Counted from the first letter of the stretch, positions 18,221-27,615 are shown. The stretch: DNA of 64,000 nucleotides from CBDCMJ01 sp965224325 (GCA_965224325.1 CBDCYT010000013.1:62001-126000); one strand, 5' to 3'. The notes: generated by a model from the letters alone, not told the origin. Numbers and translations: made by a program.

Positions 18221-19009
18221 TTGACAAATACAGCGCCTATCCTAGAGGTCCGCGACGTGGTCAAGGACTTCGGAGGGGTACGGGCGGTTGACCACTGCAC
18301 CCTTCAGGTCATGGCGGGACCTATCACCGCGGTAATCGGTCCCAATGGAGCGGGCAAGACGACCCTGTTCAACCTGGTGTCCGGCGCTATTTCTCCCACC
18401 AGCGGGCGGATTATCTTCGACGGCCGGCGTATCGACGGTATGGGAATGCACCAGACCTTCGGGCTAGGCCTTATGCGCACCTTCCAGATTCCCAGGGAGA
18501 TGAAGCGCATGACGGTGGTGGAAAACCTGATGCTAGTGCCTGCTCCCCAAACCGGCGAGCGCATCTGGGCTTCATGGTTGATGCCTCGGAAAGTGCTCCG
18601 GGAGGAGCGGGTCATCGAGGGCCAGGCGCTGGAAGTCCTGGAACTGCTCAGCCTTTCCCACCTGGCCAACGAGTATGCCGGCAACCTGTCCGGCGGCCAG
18701 AAGAAGCTGCTGGAGCTGGGCCGGACCCTGATGGCCCGGCCCAAAATGGTGCTGCTGGACGAACCCGGCGCCGGGATCAACCGCACACTGCTTCAGGACC
18801 TCTCGAAAAACATCCTGCTGGCGAGCACTGAGCGCAACATCACATTCGTAATCATCGAGCACGACATGAGGTTCGTCATGAATATGTGCGACCCGATCAT
18901 CGTCATGGCCAACGGCGCGGTGATTGCCCAGGGACCGCCGACGGAGGTGCAACAAGATCCGCAGGTGATGGAAGCCTACCTGGGAGGCCCGGCCGGTGGC
19001 GCTGCTTGA
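18221..19009 (+). CDS. livG: Branched-chain amino acid type ABC transporter, ATP-binding protein LivG
   Basis: A 262-residue ATPase starting at TTG 18221 behind TGGAGGCAG. Walker A is GPNGAGKTTLFN, the signature is NLSGGQKKLLELGRTL, Walker B is MVLLDEPGAGIN, and the switch is FVIIEHDMRFVM. The sequence ends in QDPQVMEAYLGG, the typical LivG C-terminus. It overlaps livF by 14 bp and begins the order livG-livF-livH-livM, with the binding protein gene convergent downstream. Family members import branched-chain amino acids, but amides, urea and other small organics also use this class. Confidence 0.93.
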   Translation: MTNTAPILEVRDVVKDFGGVRAVDHCTLQVMAGPITAVIGPNGAGKTTLFNLVSGAISPTSGRIIFDGRRIDGMGMHQTFGLGLMRTFQIPREMKRMTVVENLMLVPAPQTGERIWASWLMPRKVLREERVIEGQALEVLELLSLSHLANEYAGNLSGGQKKLLELGRTLMARPKMVLLDEPGAGINRTLLQDLSKNILLASTERNITFVIIEHDMRFVMNMCDPIIVMANGAVIAQGPPTEVQQDPQVMEAYLGGPAGGAA

Positions 19010-19700
19010 GGCTTCCGGCGTGGTTGCCGGGTACGGGGAGACCGAGGTCCTGCACGGCGTGTCGATAGTGGTGGACCGGGCCGAGATAGTCACAATCATC
19101 GGCCCCAACGGGTGCGGGAAATCCACCCTGATGAAGGCTATTGCCGGTCTGGTCCGAGTGCGGACCGGAAGCGTGGTCTTCCGGGGCGAGGACATATCCG
19201 GCGTTTCACCGGAGTTGATTGTGCGGACCGGCCTGTGTTATGTGCCTCAAACCGACAACGTGTTCCCCTCCCTGAGCATCCGAGAGAATCTGGAGATGGG
19301 CGCTTTCGTACGCCGCGGCGATTACCGGGACCGCATCGAGGAAATGTTCGGGATCTTCCCGGACCTGTCTATACAGCCAGGCCGCAAGGCGGGCAGCCTG
19401 TCTGGCGGTCAGCGGCAAATGTTGGCCATCGCCCGCGCTCTGATGCTGGACCCGGAGTTGCTATTGCTGGACGAGCCGTCGGCGGGACTTTCTCCGGCGA
19501 TGATGAACACCGTTTTCGAACGGGTCCGCGAGATTAACCAAGCAGGGGTTGCTCTGCTGATGGTGGAGCAGAACGCCCGCCAGGCGTTGGGGATGTCCAA
19601 TCGGGGATACGTCCTGGTCGCCGGGGAAAAGCGGCTGGAGGACACGGGCAAGGACCTGCTGGACAATCCGGAAGTAGCCAGCCTCTATCTGGGAGGATAA
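18996..19700 (+). CDS. livF: Branched-chain amino acid type ABC transporter, ATP-binding protein LivF
   Basis: A 234-residue ATPase with a GTG start inside the livG end. Walker A is GPNGCGKSTLMK, the signature is SLSGGQRQMLAIARAL, Walker B is LLLLDEPSAGLSP, and the switch is VALLMVEQNARQAL. LCYVPQTDNVFPSLSIREN is the characteristic LivF Q-loop stretch. It ends DNPEVASLYLGG. It pairs with LivG to power the LivH/LivM permeases encoded next. Confidence 0.94.
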   Translation: MALLEASGVVAGYGETEVLHGVSIVVDRAEIVTIIGPNGCGKSTLMKAIAGLVRVRTGSVVFRGEDISGVSPELIVRTGLCYVPQTDNVFPSLSIRENLEMGAFVRRGDYRDRIEEMFGIFPDLSIQPGRKAGSLSGGQRQMLAIARALMLDPELLLLDEPSAGLSPAMMNTVFERVREINQAGVALLMVEQNARQALGMSNRGYVLVAGEKRLEDTGKDLLDNPEVASLYLGG

Positions 19701-19755
19701 ACCGGAATTGCGCGTGACCCGAGGTCTTGTCCGTGTCACCCTGACCGGAGCAAAC

Positions 19756-20010
19756 AGTCTATGGCTATTGCGTCTGGATTGCATCGCTCCCGGCCGTTCC
19801 CCCGAACGCGGGACCCCGGCGCCGAATTCCACCATTGTCTTCCCCGGCCCCCCACACAGCAGTCTTCAGCCTCCGGTTTTCGCCGGACTGACAAAGGCGT
19901 TATTTCCAATGGTATCGCGCCCCCAAAGGCTACCTCCTCCCCAGCCCGGACTCTTCCCTTCACCCGGAGTGACAGGTTGGCGCTAGTGATTCTTCGGAGC
20001 GCCCCAGGCG
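19756..20010. repeat. Degenerate dispersed repeat (family B) between livF and livH
   Basis: The stretch contains GCGGGACCCCGGCG followed about 80 bp later by CCTCCGGTTTTCGCCGGA and GACAAAGGCGTTAT. The same ordered blocks occur in 39040-39180 (GCGGGAACCCGGGGCC, CTCCGGCTTTCGCCGGA, GTAAAGGGGTTAT). Both copies are eroded and non-coding. This fills most of the gene-free interval before livH. Confidence 0.5.
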
Positions 20011-20080
20011 CAACCGGCGCGGGATGACGCCGGCTCCAGACGGCGAGCGCAACTCTCACGCACAACACTTGCGACGCAGA

Positions 20081-21106
20081 ATGGCAACCCTGCAACACAC
20101 CGTGCGGCGAATCAGCCTGACTTGGACTCCGGGACACACGGCGGCCGTCATCGTGGCGCTGGTGCTGATCGTAGGCTTCCTCCCCTTTGTGAAGATGAGC
20201 TTGGTTGTCAACGGAGTCTTCCTCGGGGCCATCATCGCGCTGGGAGCCATAGGGCTGACTCTCGTCTATGGCCTCTTGAAATTCTCCAACGTAGCCCACG
20301 GCGACTACATGACGATGGGAGCGTATATTGCATTATTCATCATAGGTAGTATTCTGCCGCGGGTGGGAATAGAGGGCAGCGGCCTGGGGCCGTTCACCTT
20401 CGGCTACCCCGTGCTCATCGCGCTACCCCTGGCGGCGGCGGCCGGAGCCGTGGGAGCCATCGTGCTGGACACCGCCATCTACCGCCGCCTGCGGGACCGG
20501 AGAGTGAACACCGTGGTGTTGGCAATGGCCTCCTTGGGAGTAGCCATTGCGATGCGCGGCCTGGTGCAGATCCTCTGGAGCGGAGAGACTCAGCACTATC
20601 CGAGGGAGACTCGCCAGGTCTATCACCTGCCCATGGACGTCCGGATACCGCCCGACGCCATTTTCATAACCATAGTAACCGTCATCCTGGTGGTGGGCGT
20701 GTACCTGATGCTGACGCGCACCAGGATGGGCAAAGCCATGCGGGCCGCCGCGGACAATCCGGACCTGGCGTTGGTGAGCGGGATCGATACCCGGAGCGTG
20801 ATTCGCTGGGCCTGGGCCATGGCAACGGTGCTGGCGACAACAGCCGGCATCCTGCTGGCAGTGTACCAGGCGCAGTTGCTGCCAATCATGGGTTGGAAGT
20901 TCCTCATTCCGTTATTCGCGGCGGTCATTCTGGGAGGTCTCGGCAACCCTTACGGCGCGCTGGCAGGGGCATTCGTGATCGGGATCACTTCCGAGGTCTC
21001 GACTCAGTGGCTCAACCCTAGCTATAAGCCGGGGGTGGCCTTCGCCATAATGATAGTCGTGCTGTTGGTAAGGCCTCGAGGCATCTTCGGGGAAGGCAGG
21101 AATTGA
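20081..21106 (+). CDS. livH: Branched-chain amino acid type ABC transporter permease LivH
   Basis: A hydrophobic protein of 341 residues from ATG 20081. An in-frame ATG at 20024 would add 19 residues drawn from repeat-like DNA and is less likely. The LivH hallmark GLTLVYGLLKFSNVAHGDYM is clear, as is TRMGKAMRAAADNPDLALVSGID, the cytoplasmic loop contacting the ATPases. About eight membrane helices are visible. AVILGGLGNPYGALAGAFVIG near the end is also family-typical. It forms the permease pair with LivM. Confidence 0.92.
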   Translation: MATLQHTVRRISLTWTPGHTAAVIVALVLIVGFLPFVKMSLVVNGVFLGAIIALGAIGLTLVYGLLKFSNVAHGDYMTMGAYIALFIIGSILPRVGIEGSGLGPFTFGYPVLIALPLAAAAGAVGAIVLDTAIYRRLRDRRVNTVVLAMASLGVAIAMRGLVQILWSGETQHYPRETRQVYHLPMDVRIPPDAIFITIVTVILVVGVYLMLTRTRMGKAMRAAADNPDLALVSGIDTRSVIRWAWAMATVLATTAGILLAVYQAQLLPIMGWKFLIPLFAAVILGGLGNPYGALAGAFVIGITSEVSTQWLNPSYKPGVAFAIMIVVLLVRPRGIFGEGRN

Positions 21107-21185
21107 CGCCAGTGGGAACGGAGCATTTCCAAGTGCCGGAGCAATGGGGAGAGGAACATTCCCAGGCGCTGGAGAAACGCACGAG

Positions 21186-22169
21186 ATGGATGTAGCGGGC
21201 ATTTTCAGCTACCTTGCCGGCTTCGTGATCTTCGCCGGCGTCTATTCGGTGTTTGCCCTGGGGTTGAACGTCCAATGGGGGTTCACCGGCCTTTTCAACA
21301 TCGGCATCGCCGGTTTCTTCACCCTGGGGGCATACACCACCGCCTTGATGACTACCCAACCCCCGGACCCGGCGCTGTTCGAAGACTTCAAGTTCGGTGG
21401 CAACTGGTCGGAGATCGGGTTCCTAGACCTGGGATTCGACCTGTGGTTCTTCCTGGGCATAGCAGCCGCGGCCGTGGTGTGCGGTGTGGTCGCCCTGATC
21501 ATAGGCTACGTCACGCTGCGGTTGCGTGACGACTACCTTGCCATCGCGACCTTGGGAATCGCAGAGACTATCCGGCTGTTCTTCCTGAACGAGAAGTGGG
21601 TGGCAAACGGCTCCAAGGGCCTGTACAGGATACCAGCATTCCTCGGGGATTTGATATCCCCGAAACACTATGACTACCTGTACGTCGTCGTAGTTCTGGG
21701 CTTCCTGGCCGTGTTGTTCCTGGTGGTGGAGCGGGCGGTCAAGTCGCCTTGGGGGCGGGTGCTGCGGGCGATCCGAGAGGACGAAGTGGCGGCCGCGGCT
21801 AGCGGCAAGGACGTGTTCAAGTTTAAGCTCCAAGCCTTCATCCTCGGAGCGGTCATAATGGGAATCGGAGGGGCACTATTCGCCCATCACTTCCGGTTCC
21901 TAGCCCCCTTGACCTTCGACCCCCTTCTGGCCACGTTCATCATATGGGCGATGCTGATGGTGGGAGGCTCCGGGAACAACCTGGGGGCGATCCTGGGCGC
22001 TTTCGTTGTCTGGGCAATCTGGTCCGGGACCCAATTTCTCCCCGGAATCTTCGCAGACCCCAGCTTGCGCCTATTCATGGTAGGAGTGCTTATCGTCGCG
22101 GTAATCCTACTGCGGCCCGGCGGCATATTGGGGGAAGAGCGGCGGGTAACGCGCACTCCCGACCCTTAA
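21186..22169 (+). CDS. livM: Branched-chain amino acid type ABC transporter permease LivM
   Basis: A protein of 327 residues from ATG 21186, preceded by GGAG. An upstream ATG at 21144 adds 14 non-hydrophobic residues from an imperfectly duplicated spacer. Family marks are GLNVQWGFTGLFNIGIAGFF, RLRDDYLAIATLGIAET, SPWGRVLRAIREDEVAAAAS and GSGNNLGAILGAFVV. About nine membrane helices are seen. It completes the Liv importer with the upstream genes. Confidence 0.92.
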   Translation: MDVAGIFSYLAGFVIFAGVYSVFALGLNVQWGFTGLFNIGIAGFFTLGAYTTALMTTQPPDPALFEDFKFGGNWSEIGFLDLGFDLWFFLGIAAAAVVCGVVALIIGYVTLRLRDDYLAIATLGIAETIRLFFLNEKWVANGSKGLYRIPAFLGDLISPKHYDYLYVVVVLGFLAVLFLVVERAVKSPWGRVLRAIREDEVAAAASGKDVFKFKLQAFILGAVIMGIGGALFAHHFRFLAPLTFDPLLATFIIWAMLMVGGSGNNLGAILGAFVVWAIWSGTQFLPGIFADPSLRLFMVGVLIVAVILLRPGGILGEERRVTRTPDP

Positions 22170-22236
22170 CCTATGTCAAGTAATTACTCTGCGGGGACAG
22201 GGTCAGAGTGAGGGTTCCCAAGCCGGAGATACAAAC

Positions 22237-22266
22237 AGCCGCGGCCACAAGAATATGGCCGCGGCT
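22237..22266. terminator. Bidirectional hairpin between convergent livM and the binding-protein gene
   Basis: A perfect 11 bp inverted repeat AGCCGCGGCCA/TGGCCGCGGCT with an 8 nt loop lies between the stop of livM (+) and the stop of the binding-protein gene (-). There is no clear U-run, so it may stabilise 3' ends or act as a weak terminator for both. Confidence 0.6.
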
Positions 22267-22294
22267 GCGATTCTAGGACTTAATCGGATACGGA

Positions 22295-23695
22295 TTAAGG
22301 CACCTCAAACCTTCCGGTGGACTGAATTTCCCCGTCCTTGATCTGCCAGATTTCGATGGTGCCAAACACGTCGCCGTTGGCGTCAAACTCTACTTCCCCA
22401 CCGGCGCCGTTATAGTTGATGTCCGTGCCCTCGGCAATGAGGGCGAGAGCTCTGGTGATTTCATCCCGGCCTGGGCCGACGACCTCGCCCGGAGCATTGG
22501 CCACGTCGCGGAGGGCGTCACGAATGGCGGCAGAGTCTGTAGTGCTCCCAGCCTTGGCGGCTGCCAACGCGATCAAGACGGTTGCGTCATAGTGCTCGCC
22601 CATATATGGGTGTGAGAGAGGCAAGTCAAGATTTTCGGAATAAGCGCTCTCAAAAGCCTCTCTCGCAGGTGACCCGGGACTACCTTGCGCGGTGCCCAGC
22701 GAGCCGTCGAGCGCATCCCACCCGTCGATGCCCTCAATCCATTCCGCTCCCTTAGTGCCGTCGGCAAACAGGAATTCATCGACATAGCCGCCTTCCATTG
22801 CTTCGCGCACGTAAACAGCGGCCTGGCCGGTGTAGCTGAGAACAACCAGCGCGTCGGGGTCATTCTCGGTGGCCTTCTCCAACTCGGAGACGTAAGTAGG
22901 CTGGATGTCTTCATGGGGGGCTTTTCCGGTCACCTTTCCACCCAGAGCCGTAAAGGTCTCCTCGAACCGGTCGGTTAAGCCTTCACCATAAGCGTTGTTG
23001 AGGTACATAATTCCCACAGTTTCATACCCCAGCTCTTGGGCCAGGCGCGCCAGAATAACCCCCTGTGAAGCATCGGAGGGGGTGGTGCGGAATACAAAAT
23101 CGGAATCTTCAAGCACGGTGATTCCGGGCGCAGTTGACGCCCCGGAAATCAAGAGCGTCTCCTTGGGGATGGTCACCGATTGGGCCACGGCGATGGTAAC
23201 ACCGCTGGAAAGCGCTCCGACGATGGCGACGGCGTTTTCCACGTCAACTAGGGCTCTGGCTGCGTCAACGCCTTGGACCGGACTCACCGCAGTGTCGCGG
23301 CTGATGATGACCACGGATGCCCCGAGGACTCCACCGGCGCGGTTCACATGATCGGCGGCAAGCTCAACGGAGTTGCGGAGGGGCGGCCCGAACTCGGACA
23401 GCGATCCAGTGAACACGTTGAGGTTGCCGATAATCAGCGGATCAAGGGCTTCCGCCGGCACTTGGACGGTTACCGGGACCTCGATGGTTACCGGGACCTC
23501 CTCCGATACTTGGACGGTTACCGGGACCTCGACGGTTACAGGTACTTCCTCCGATACTTGGACGGTTACCGGCACCTCGACGGTTACAGGTACTTCCTGG
23601 CTTGCGAGCTCGCTGCTCCCGCAAGCTGACGCTGCCACCACGAAAACGGCGATGAGAGCCGCCGCAAACAGAGCGTACCTCCTGACCTTGAACAT
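22295..23695 (-). CDS. ABC transporter substrate-binding lipoprotein, LivJ/LivK type
   Basis: A protein of 466 residues from ATG 23695 (GAGAGGAAAAG before it). A GTG 24 bp upstream is possible. Residues 1-25 are a lipoprotein signal peptide ending in AASAC. Residues 30-85 are five or six copies of V-P-V-T-V-E/Q-V, a spacer seen in Chloroflexota binding proteins. The periplasmic-binding fold begins at LIIGNLNVFTGSLSEFGPP with a type I ligand-binding layout. It is convergent with livM and is the obvious capture protein for that transporter. The ligand is not predictable. Confidence 0.93.
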   Translation of the reverse strand: MFKVRRYALFAAALIAVFVVAASACGSSELASQEVPVTVEVPVTVQVSEEVPVTVEVPVTVQVSEEVPVTIEVPVTVQVPAEALDPLIIGNLNVFTGSLSEFGPPLRNSVELAADHVNRAGGVLGASVVIISRDTAVSPVQGVDAARALVDVENAVAIVGALSSGVTIAVAQSVTIPKETLLISGASTAPGITVLEDSDFVFRTTPSDASQGVILARLAQELGYETVGIMYLNNAYGEGLTDRFEETFTALGGKVTGKAPHEDIQPTYVSELEKATENDPDALVVLSYTGQAAVYVREAMEGGYVDEFLFADGTKGAEWIEGIDGWDALDGSLGTAQGSPGSPAREAFESAYSENLDLPLSHPYMGEHYDATVLIALAAAKAGSTTDSAAIRDALRDVANAPGEVVGPGRDEITRALALIAEGTDINYNGAGGEVEFDANGDVFGTIEIWQIKDGEIQSTGRFEVP

Positions 23696-23890
23696 CTTTT
23701 CCTCTCGGGGCACAGTCACCGACGACTTGAATCAATGTCGGCGAAATATCAGCGAACAGTTTGTATCACGACCTATGCCCGCAGGGTCAAGCCGTCATTC
23801 TGGGCGGCACGGCGTATTAACTGTCCCCCTGTGACCTCCCTTTCATTCCACCCCTGATCCTGAATCCAGGAACTAACAGCGAACAACTGT

Positions 23891-24062
23891 GCCCGTCTCA
23901 GAAGTCTCCACTCACGATTTTGGGCGAACGCAACCTGACGGGTGACTATTATTAACCGCCTAAACCAGCATTGAATGCGGCTCAATAACCCGTCATTCCC
24001 GCGAAAGCGGGAATCCAGAAAGGTAGGATGCTGGAGGACTCAGCTTTATGAGACAAGCTCAA
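23891..24062 (+). mobile_element. MITE-like dispersed element, family A copy 1
   Basis: About 172 bp, from GTCTCAGAAGTCTCC to CAGCTTTATGAGACAAGCTCA. It has an internal hairpin ATTCCCGC-gaaa-GCGGGAAT and no coding capacity. It matches the copy at 44050-44221 over nearly its whole length. It lies between the binding-protein gene and the HNH nuclease gene. The left end is slightly degraded compared with the other copies. Confidence 0.85.
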
Positions 24063-24088
24063 CTGTGCGGTTGGCCTTCACGAAGCTC

Positions 24089-24871
24089 CTACCGGTAGGT
24101 GACATCTATCTCGACAGGTTGAGCACAGGTCTTGAGCATTTCTTGCAGGGCTTGCAACTCTCTTTCAGTCGCCGTTAGCTCCCATTGGTCCTTGATAGTG
24201 GTCCAGTTTGTAGCATATTGGCACCAATAACCTTCGGCGGGTGGCCTCCAGTCCTCCGGTCCCTTGCTGCCCTTAGACCGGTTGGCGCCCCGTGTGGTGG
24301 CGATTAGATGGTGCTCGTATTTCAGATCGTTGGCATAGGCGGACTTCCGCTCCCTGTTCCAGGCCCAACCGCCGGAGCGATGAGCATTGGCCAGGGGCAC
24401 CATATGGTCGACGTCCAACTTGCTCGGGTCCTCGACTACCGTCCCGGTGTATGGGCCCACCCAACGGCCCGAGGCCACCCGGCATTGCGCCGTGGACTTG
24501 AAGGCAACCGGAACGGTGGATTCCGCGATGAGCACTTCCTGTCGCCCGTCCTGGCAGTCCTTGTCGGCGTCTCGCCAGTGGCTCCAGTCACCCCGATCGT
24601 AGTCAGGGAAGCTGGCCGACGTTGGCGCCACCGTTAGGTCCAAAGTGAGGATGGACGTGGCGCCGGTAGTTGTAGCCGTCGGCGCCGGTGTCGGACTGGA
24701 ACTCGCCGGGACCGGGGAAGCTGTTGGCGTCGGCCCAGGACTGGGTGCGACGGCGGCTTCAAGGGTGGGTTCAGGTGTGGAAGTGGCGCGCAATTCCCCG
24801 CCGTCAAGATCGCATGCCGCCAGAGTGATCGCGGCCACGATCAGGCCCACAACCAAATTGGCTCTCAACAC
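24089..24871 (-). CDS. Secreted HNH-family nuclease lipoprotein (DUF1524/GmrSD C-terminal-like)
   Basis: A protein of 260 residues if started at GTG 24871, which gives a clean lipoprotein signal (LIVAAITLAAC, Cys20). The open frame extends to 25048, but that part is not protein-like. A Pro/Thr linker covers about residues 30-75. The nuclease domain then reads DYDRGDWSHWRDADKDCQD, EVLIAES, KLDVDHMVPLANAHRSGGW (the HNH core), KYEHHLIATTRGANRSKGS and PEDWRPP. This matches the family of extracellular endonucleases with the DVDHxVPL motif. It probably degrades DNA at the cell surface for nutrients. Confidence 0.85.
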   Translation of the reverse strand: MLRANLVVGLIVAAITLAACDLDGGELRATSTPEPTLEAAVAPSPGPTPTASPVPASSSPTPAPTATTTGATSILTLDLTVAPTSASFPDYDRGDWSHWRDADKDCQDGRQEVLIAESTVPVAFKSTAQCRVASGRWVGPYTGTVVEDPSKLDVDHMVPLANAHRSGGWAWNRERKSAYANDLKYEHHLIATTRGANRSKGSKGPEDWRPPAEGYWCQYATNWTTIKDQWELTATERELQALQEMLKTCAQPVEIDVTYR

Positions 24872-25141
24872 CTGACCCGTGGGCCTTCCTGTAACGTGCA
24901 AGCGGGGTGCCAGTACATCCCGGACAATTTCCGGCAAGAGAAGGCGTCGCTCCACGCGCTGAACCTCACCTTCCTGGCGGCGGGTGGCCCGAGAGGCGGA
25001 CCCAACTGAAAGACTCCTAAAGACACCTACAAAACCGTTACGCATCACCCTGCCTTTGCGAACGTGGACCAGCCTGCCAGCCCACAGCGTAGGAGCGCCC
25101 AGGGCTTCCGGATGGCCTGGCCGCGTAGAGGAGCGAGGAGA

Positions 25142-25537
25142 TCAGCCTGATGTCAGACGTCCGTGGACCCACTGCACTAGAATAATGGCGACCGCCGCCG
25201 CGGATAAGCCGACGGCTACTTGCAGGGCGACGTTAAGAACCCCGGCCAGGATGGCCCCTTCGCGAACGAGCCTAATGGTGTCTATGCCAAATGCGGAGAA
25301 GGTCGTGAACCCCCCGAGTATTCCAACTACCAAAAAAGCTTGAGTCCCAGCGCTTAGGGGTTGGCGCGCCTCGGCCAGGCCGACGACCACGCCAATGAGC
25401 AAGCATCCCAAGGCGTTAACCACAAGGGTCCCATACGGAAATCCGGCCTGGCCCGCCGCGTCGTAAACCCACTTCACTACCAAGTAGCGAAGGGAAGCCC
25501 CTAGGAAACCGCCTGCTCCGGCGAGGAGAATCACCAA
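25142..25537 (-). CDS. crcB: Fluoride ion channel FluC/CrcB
   Basis: A 131-residue protein with four membrane helices, the normal size. Family motifs are GAGGFLGASLRY at the N-terminus, FPYGTLVVNALGCLLIG, and GGFTTFSAFGIDTIRL, whose Phe residues line the fluoride pore. The protein works as a dual-topology dimer that exports F-. Translation starts at TTG 25537 or GTG 25534. No fluoride riboswitch was recognised upstream. Confidence 0.93.
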   Translation of the reverse strand: MVILLAGAGGFLGASLRYLVVKWVYDAAGQAGFPYGTLVVNALGCLLIGVVVGLAEARQPLSAGTQAFLVVGILGGFTTFSAFGIDTIRLVREGAILAGVLNVALQVAVGLSAAAVAIILVQWVHGRLTSG

Positions 25538-25948
25538 GGGGCGCCCATTGGTCCAGACTTAGCTTCGTTCACGTTCTACCGGATTCTTCTGAGAATGAGT
25601 GGTCTAATAACACGGCGTTCCAAGCTCATACCCTCCCACTGGCTTGGGAATTCCTACCCAAAGTGCGGGCTGCTCCCATCACGCATGCATTGAGGCTGAT
25701 TGAGTCTCATTTTCAAATTGCTACCGGTGCCATAGGCCGGAGTCCCCGGAGAACCTAATCTGCCCCTCGTTTATCCACGTCGCGGCCCCGAAACGAGTAG
25801 GACGCGAGGCTCCAACTTTACCCGAATGCCATCGACCCGCAGGCGCCATTGAGTTGGTAAGCGCGGCGTCCACCACGGGATGCCGGCGTCGGTACCTGGA
25901 CCGGAACTCCGGATTAAATGCCAAGAAAGTATGGGACCGATCCGGCAA
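25538..25948. other. Gene-free or doubtful stretch
   Basis: A 75-residue open frame (25721-25948, -) begins with TTG directly after the stop of the frameshifted gene upstream. Its composition (many Arg, no motif) does not support a real protein. Nothing else was recognised. Confidence 0.3.
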
Positions 25949-26696
25949 TCAACTTTCGACGTCGACGCATTGGTAGATGCAAGTTAACGGCATCCCGCCC
26001 AGCATAAGCTGGTGGGCCGAGCTAACCGAGGCGTCATGCGCGATGGATTTGCCGCCAGCGCAATCCACGAATCTTTCGTAATCTTCATGGTTCTCTGCCC
26101 CCCTTTTGTTCGTCGTAGAGGCGAGTCTTAAAGACCAAGACATATAGTACGGATACGTCCTTGTGGACCGCTGCTGTTCCGGCTGCCGCGGTGAGCAACT
26201 GGTAACGAATGCCGGAAAACTTAGAGGTGCGTGGATCATCGTAATCCGAAAAATACCGCGAGAGCAGACCTTTCACCCTGTCAGGCGCGTTTGTGCGTTT
26301 TCCACTGCACCGGGTCTTGACAGCGTTTCCATACCTTTGGCCCACGGTGGTGTTCCCGAACGGTTCATCGACCTTTGCCTCCACACCCACGAAGAGGCTT
26401 TGCGTGGGTCCCGCCTGCCCGCAGACCCCAAAATCGAGGCGGCTTGGCTGTCCTTGGTAGGAATCGAAGCTTGCTTCGAATTCCGGAATGGCGTGCTCGA
26501 AAGTGACACTCGCTGAGAGAACGGACGAACTATGTGATTTCAGGGAAGCAGCGCCGTCATGGTTCATTATGAAATCGGCGAGGGAGTAGGCGCTTCGACC
26601 CTCTTTCCACTGGCGTTGCATTGAACGGCTGCTGAACAGGCTAGCCCAATCGTCCAATCTCGATATCTCCCCGCCCTTGGAATCTGTAATTCTCAT
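25949..26696 (-). pseudogene. Hypothetical protein with a possible nuclease-like E-x-K motif, frameshifted in a homopolymer
   Basis: The first frame runs from 26696 (MRITDSKGGEISRLDDWASL) to YDEQKGGREP and stops at 26085. Reading one base less in a run of six C/G (26098-26103) gives YDEQKGAENHEDYERFVDCA and continues to 25949. The joined protein has about 248 residues. Landmarks are LFVGVEAKVDEPFG, whose E-A-K could belong to a PD-(D/E)XK-like core, and a long variable C-terminus. I do not recognise the family. The break is the kind of homopolymer error common in assemblies, so the gene may well be intact. Confidence 0.6.
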
Positions 26697-27044
26697 TTAT
26701 TTACCCATCAATATCGATTAGGACGAGAGGCTAGGAAGATAAATCATACAGGCTTTGTGCTAAGCTCGCATTAATCAAAATCGCTGCACCCGGGACAGCC
26801 GGGGAAGCCCCCCAAGCTCCACCGGCTGACGGCTCCAGCCTGGGTTTCCCCCCTGGTTTTTCGAAAGAGTCTTCCCTCACCTTCGTCGTGGCCGACAACC
26901 ATGAACTCGCCAGACTCGCCTTCGGGACTGCTGGCGTATACTGGTACCCGAAACCAAGACGCGAAAACACGCTGGCTCGCCCCACAACTTTCAGATGAAC
27001 TTACCCGGAGAAGGAGCAATCCCGCCTCCGGGAAAAGGAACGCT
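26697..27044. other. Intergenic region before the CoxG-like gene
   Basis: No supported gene. Frames on both strands are short and Gly/Pro/Arg-rich. The only clear signal is AAGGAA just before the CoxG-like start. An upstream in-frame ATG at 26901 exists but gives an unconvincing N-terminus. Confidence 0.4.
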
Positions 27045-27479
27045 ATGAAAATCGCGGGAAGCTATCAATTCGACGCCACCGCCGCCGAGGTGTGGGGCGT
27101 TCTGACCGACCCCAAACATTTGGAAAAGTGCATACCCGGGTGTGAAGAGCTGCAACCCCAGGGTAACGACGAATATATCGCCTTGCTAACGGTGTCTGTT
27201 GGCCCAATTCGAGGCAAATACAAGGCAAAGATCAGTATGCGAGACACTGTCGCCAATGAATCTTACCGGCTAGCGGTAGAGGGCAACGGCTCTTCCGGAT
27301 TTCTCAACGGCGAGGCGCTAATAACCTTGGAGGAACAGGAAGGCAAAACCTTGGTGAAGGTAGATTCCGATTCGCAGATAGGTGGGGCCGTGGCCCGTGT
27401 CGGACAGCGAATGATGGGCAGCGTAGGCAAGATGATGATGGACCGGTTTTTTAGCTGCCTTCAAGGGTCTGTCGGGTAG
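27045..27479 (+). CDS. CoxG-like SRPBCC-domain protein (carbon monoxide dehydrogenase subunit G family)
   Basis: A 144-residue protein from ATG 27045. It is a START/SRPBCC fold: MKIAGSYQFDATAAEVWGVL at the N-terminus, then DPKHLEKCIPGCEEL, VGPIRGKYKAKISM and GSSGFLNGEALITL, and a C-terminal helix VARVGQRMMGSVGKMMMDRF. All are typical of CoxG, which helps recruit or assemble molybdenum CO dehydrogenase and related hydroxylases. No Mo-hydroxylase lies adjacent, and the nearest is at 36519-38828. A membrane-anchoring tail, present in some CoxG proteins, is missing. Confidence 0.88.
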   Translation: MKIAGSYQFDATAAEVWGVLTDPKHLEKCIPGCEELQPQGNDEYIALLTVSVGPIRGKYKAKISMRDTVANESYRLAVEGNGSSGFLNGEALITLEEQEGKTLVKVDSDSQIGGAVARVGQRMMGSVGKMMMDRFFSCLQGSVG

Positions 27480-27533
27480 CCTCCCCTTAAGATCAGTCGT
27501 AAAGGGGCGTTTCGGGCCCTAAGCAGCTTTTAG

Positions 27534-27615
27534 GAAACCTCTGAATAAGTGATGCCTCACGCCGCCCGAACCGTCATTCACTCTTTCGTCGGAATGACGG
27601 TTCTTCAGAGGTTTC
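27534..27615. mobile_element. 82 bp MITE-like palindromic element (family C)
   Basis: Perfect 12 bp terminal inverted repeats GAAACCTCTGAA/TTCAGAGGTTTC enclose a second inverted repeat CCGTCATTC/GAATGACGG. The whole could fold into one branched hairpin. It has no coding capacity. It sits between the CoxG-like gene and the first cyclase gene and could also terminate transcription. Confidence 0.75.

Noticed and set aside
23441..23620. Repeats in the binding-protein gene as a regulatory direct-repeat array
   Set aside because: They are in-frame V-P-V-T-V codon repeats inside the lipoprotein linker.
25538..25620. Fluoride riboswitch before crcB
   Set aside because: No match to the conserved core of the motif could be found in the leader.
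25721..25948. 75-residue frame after the frameshifted hypothetical gene
   Set aside because: Arg-rich, no recognisable motif, weak TTG start formed by chance next to the stop codon.
26901..27044. N-terminal extension of the CoxG-like protein from ATG 26901
   Set aside because: The extra 48 residues lack SRPBCC similarity, and the ATG at 27045 has a good ribosome site and the conserved first strand.
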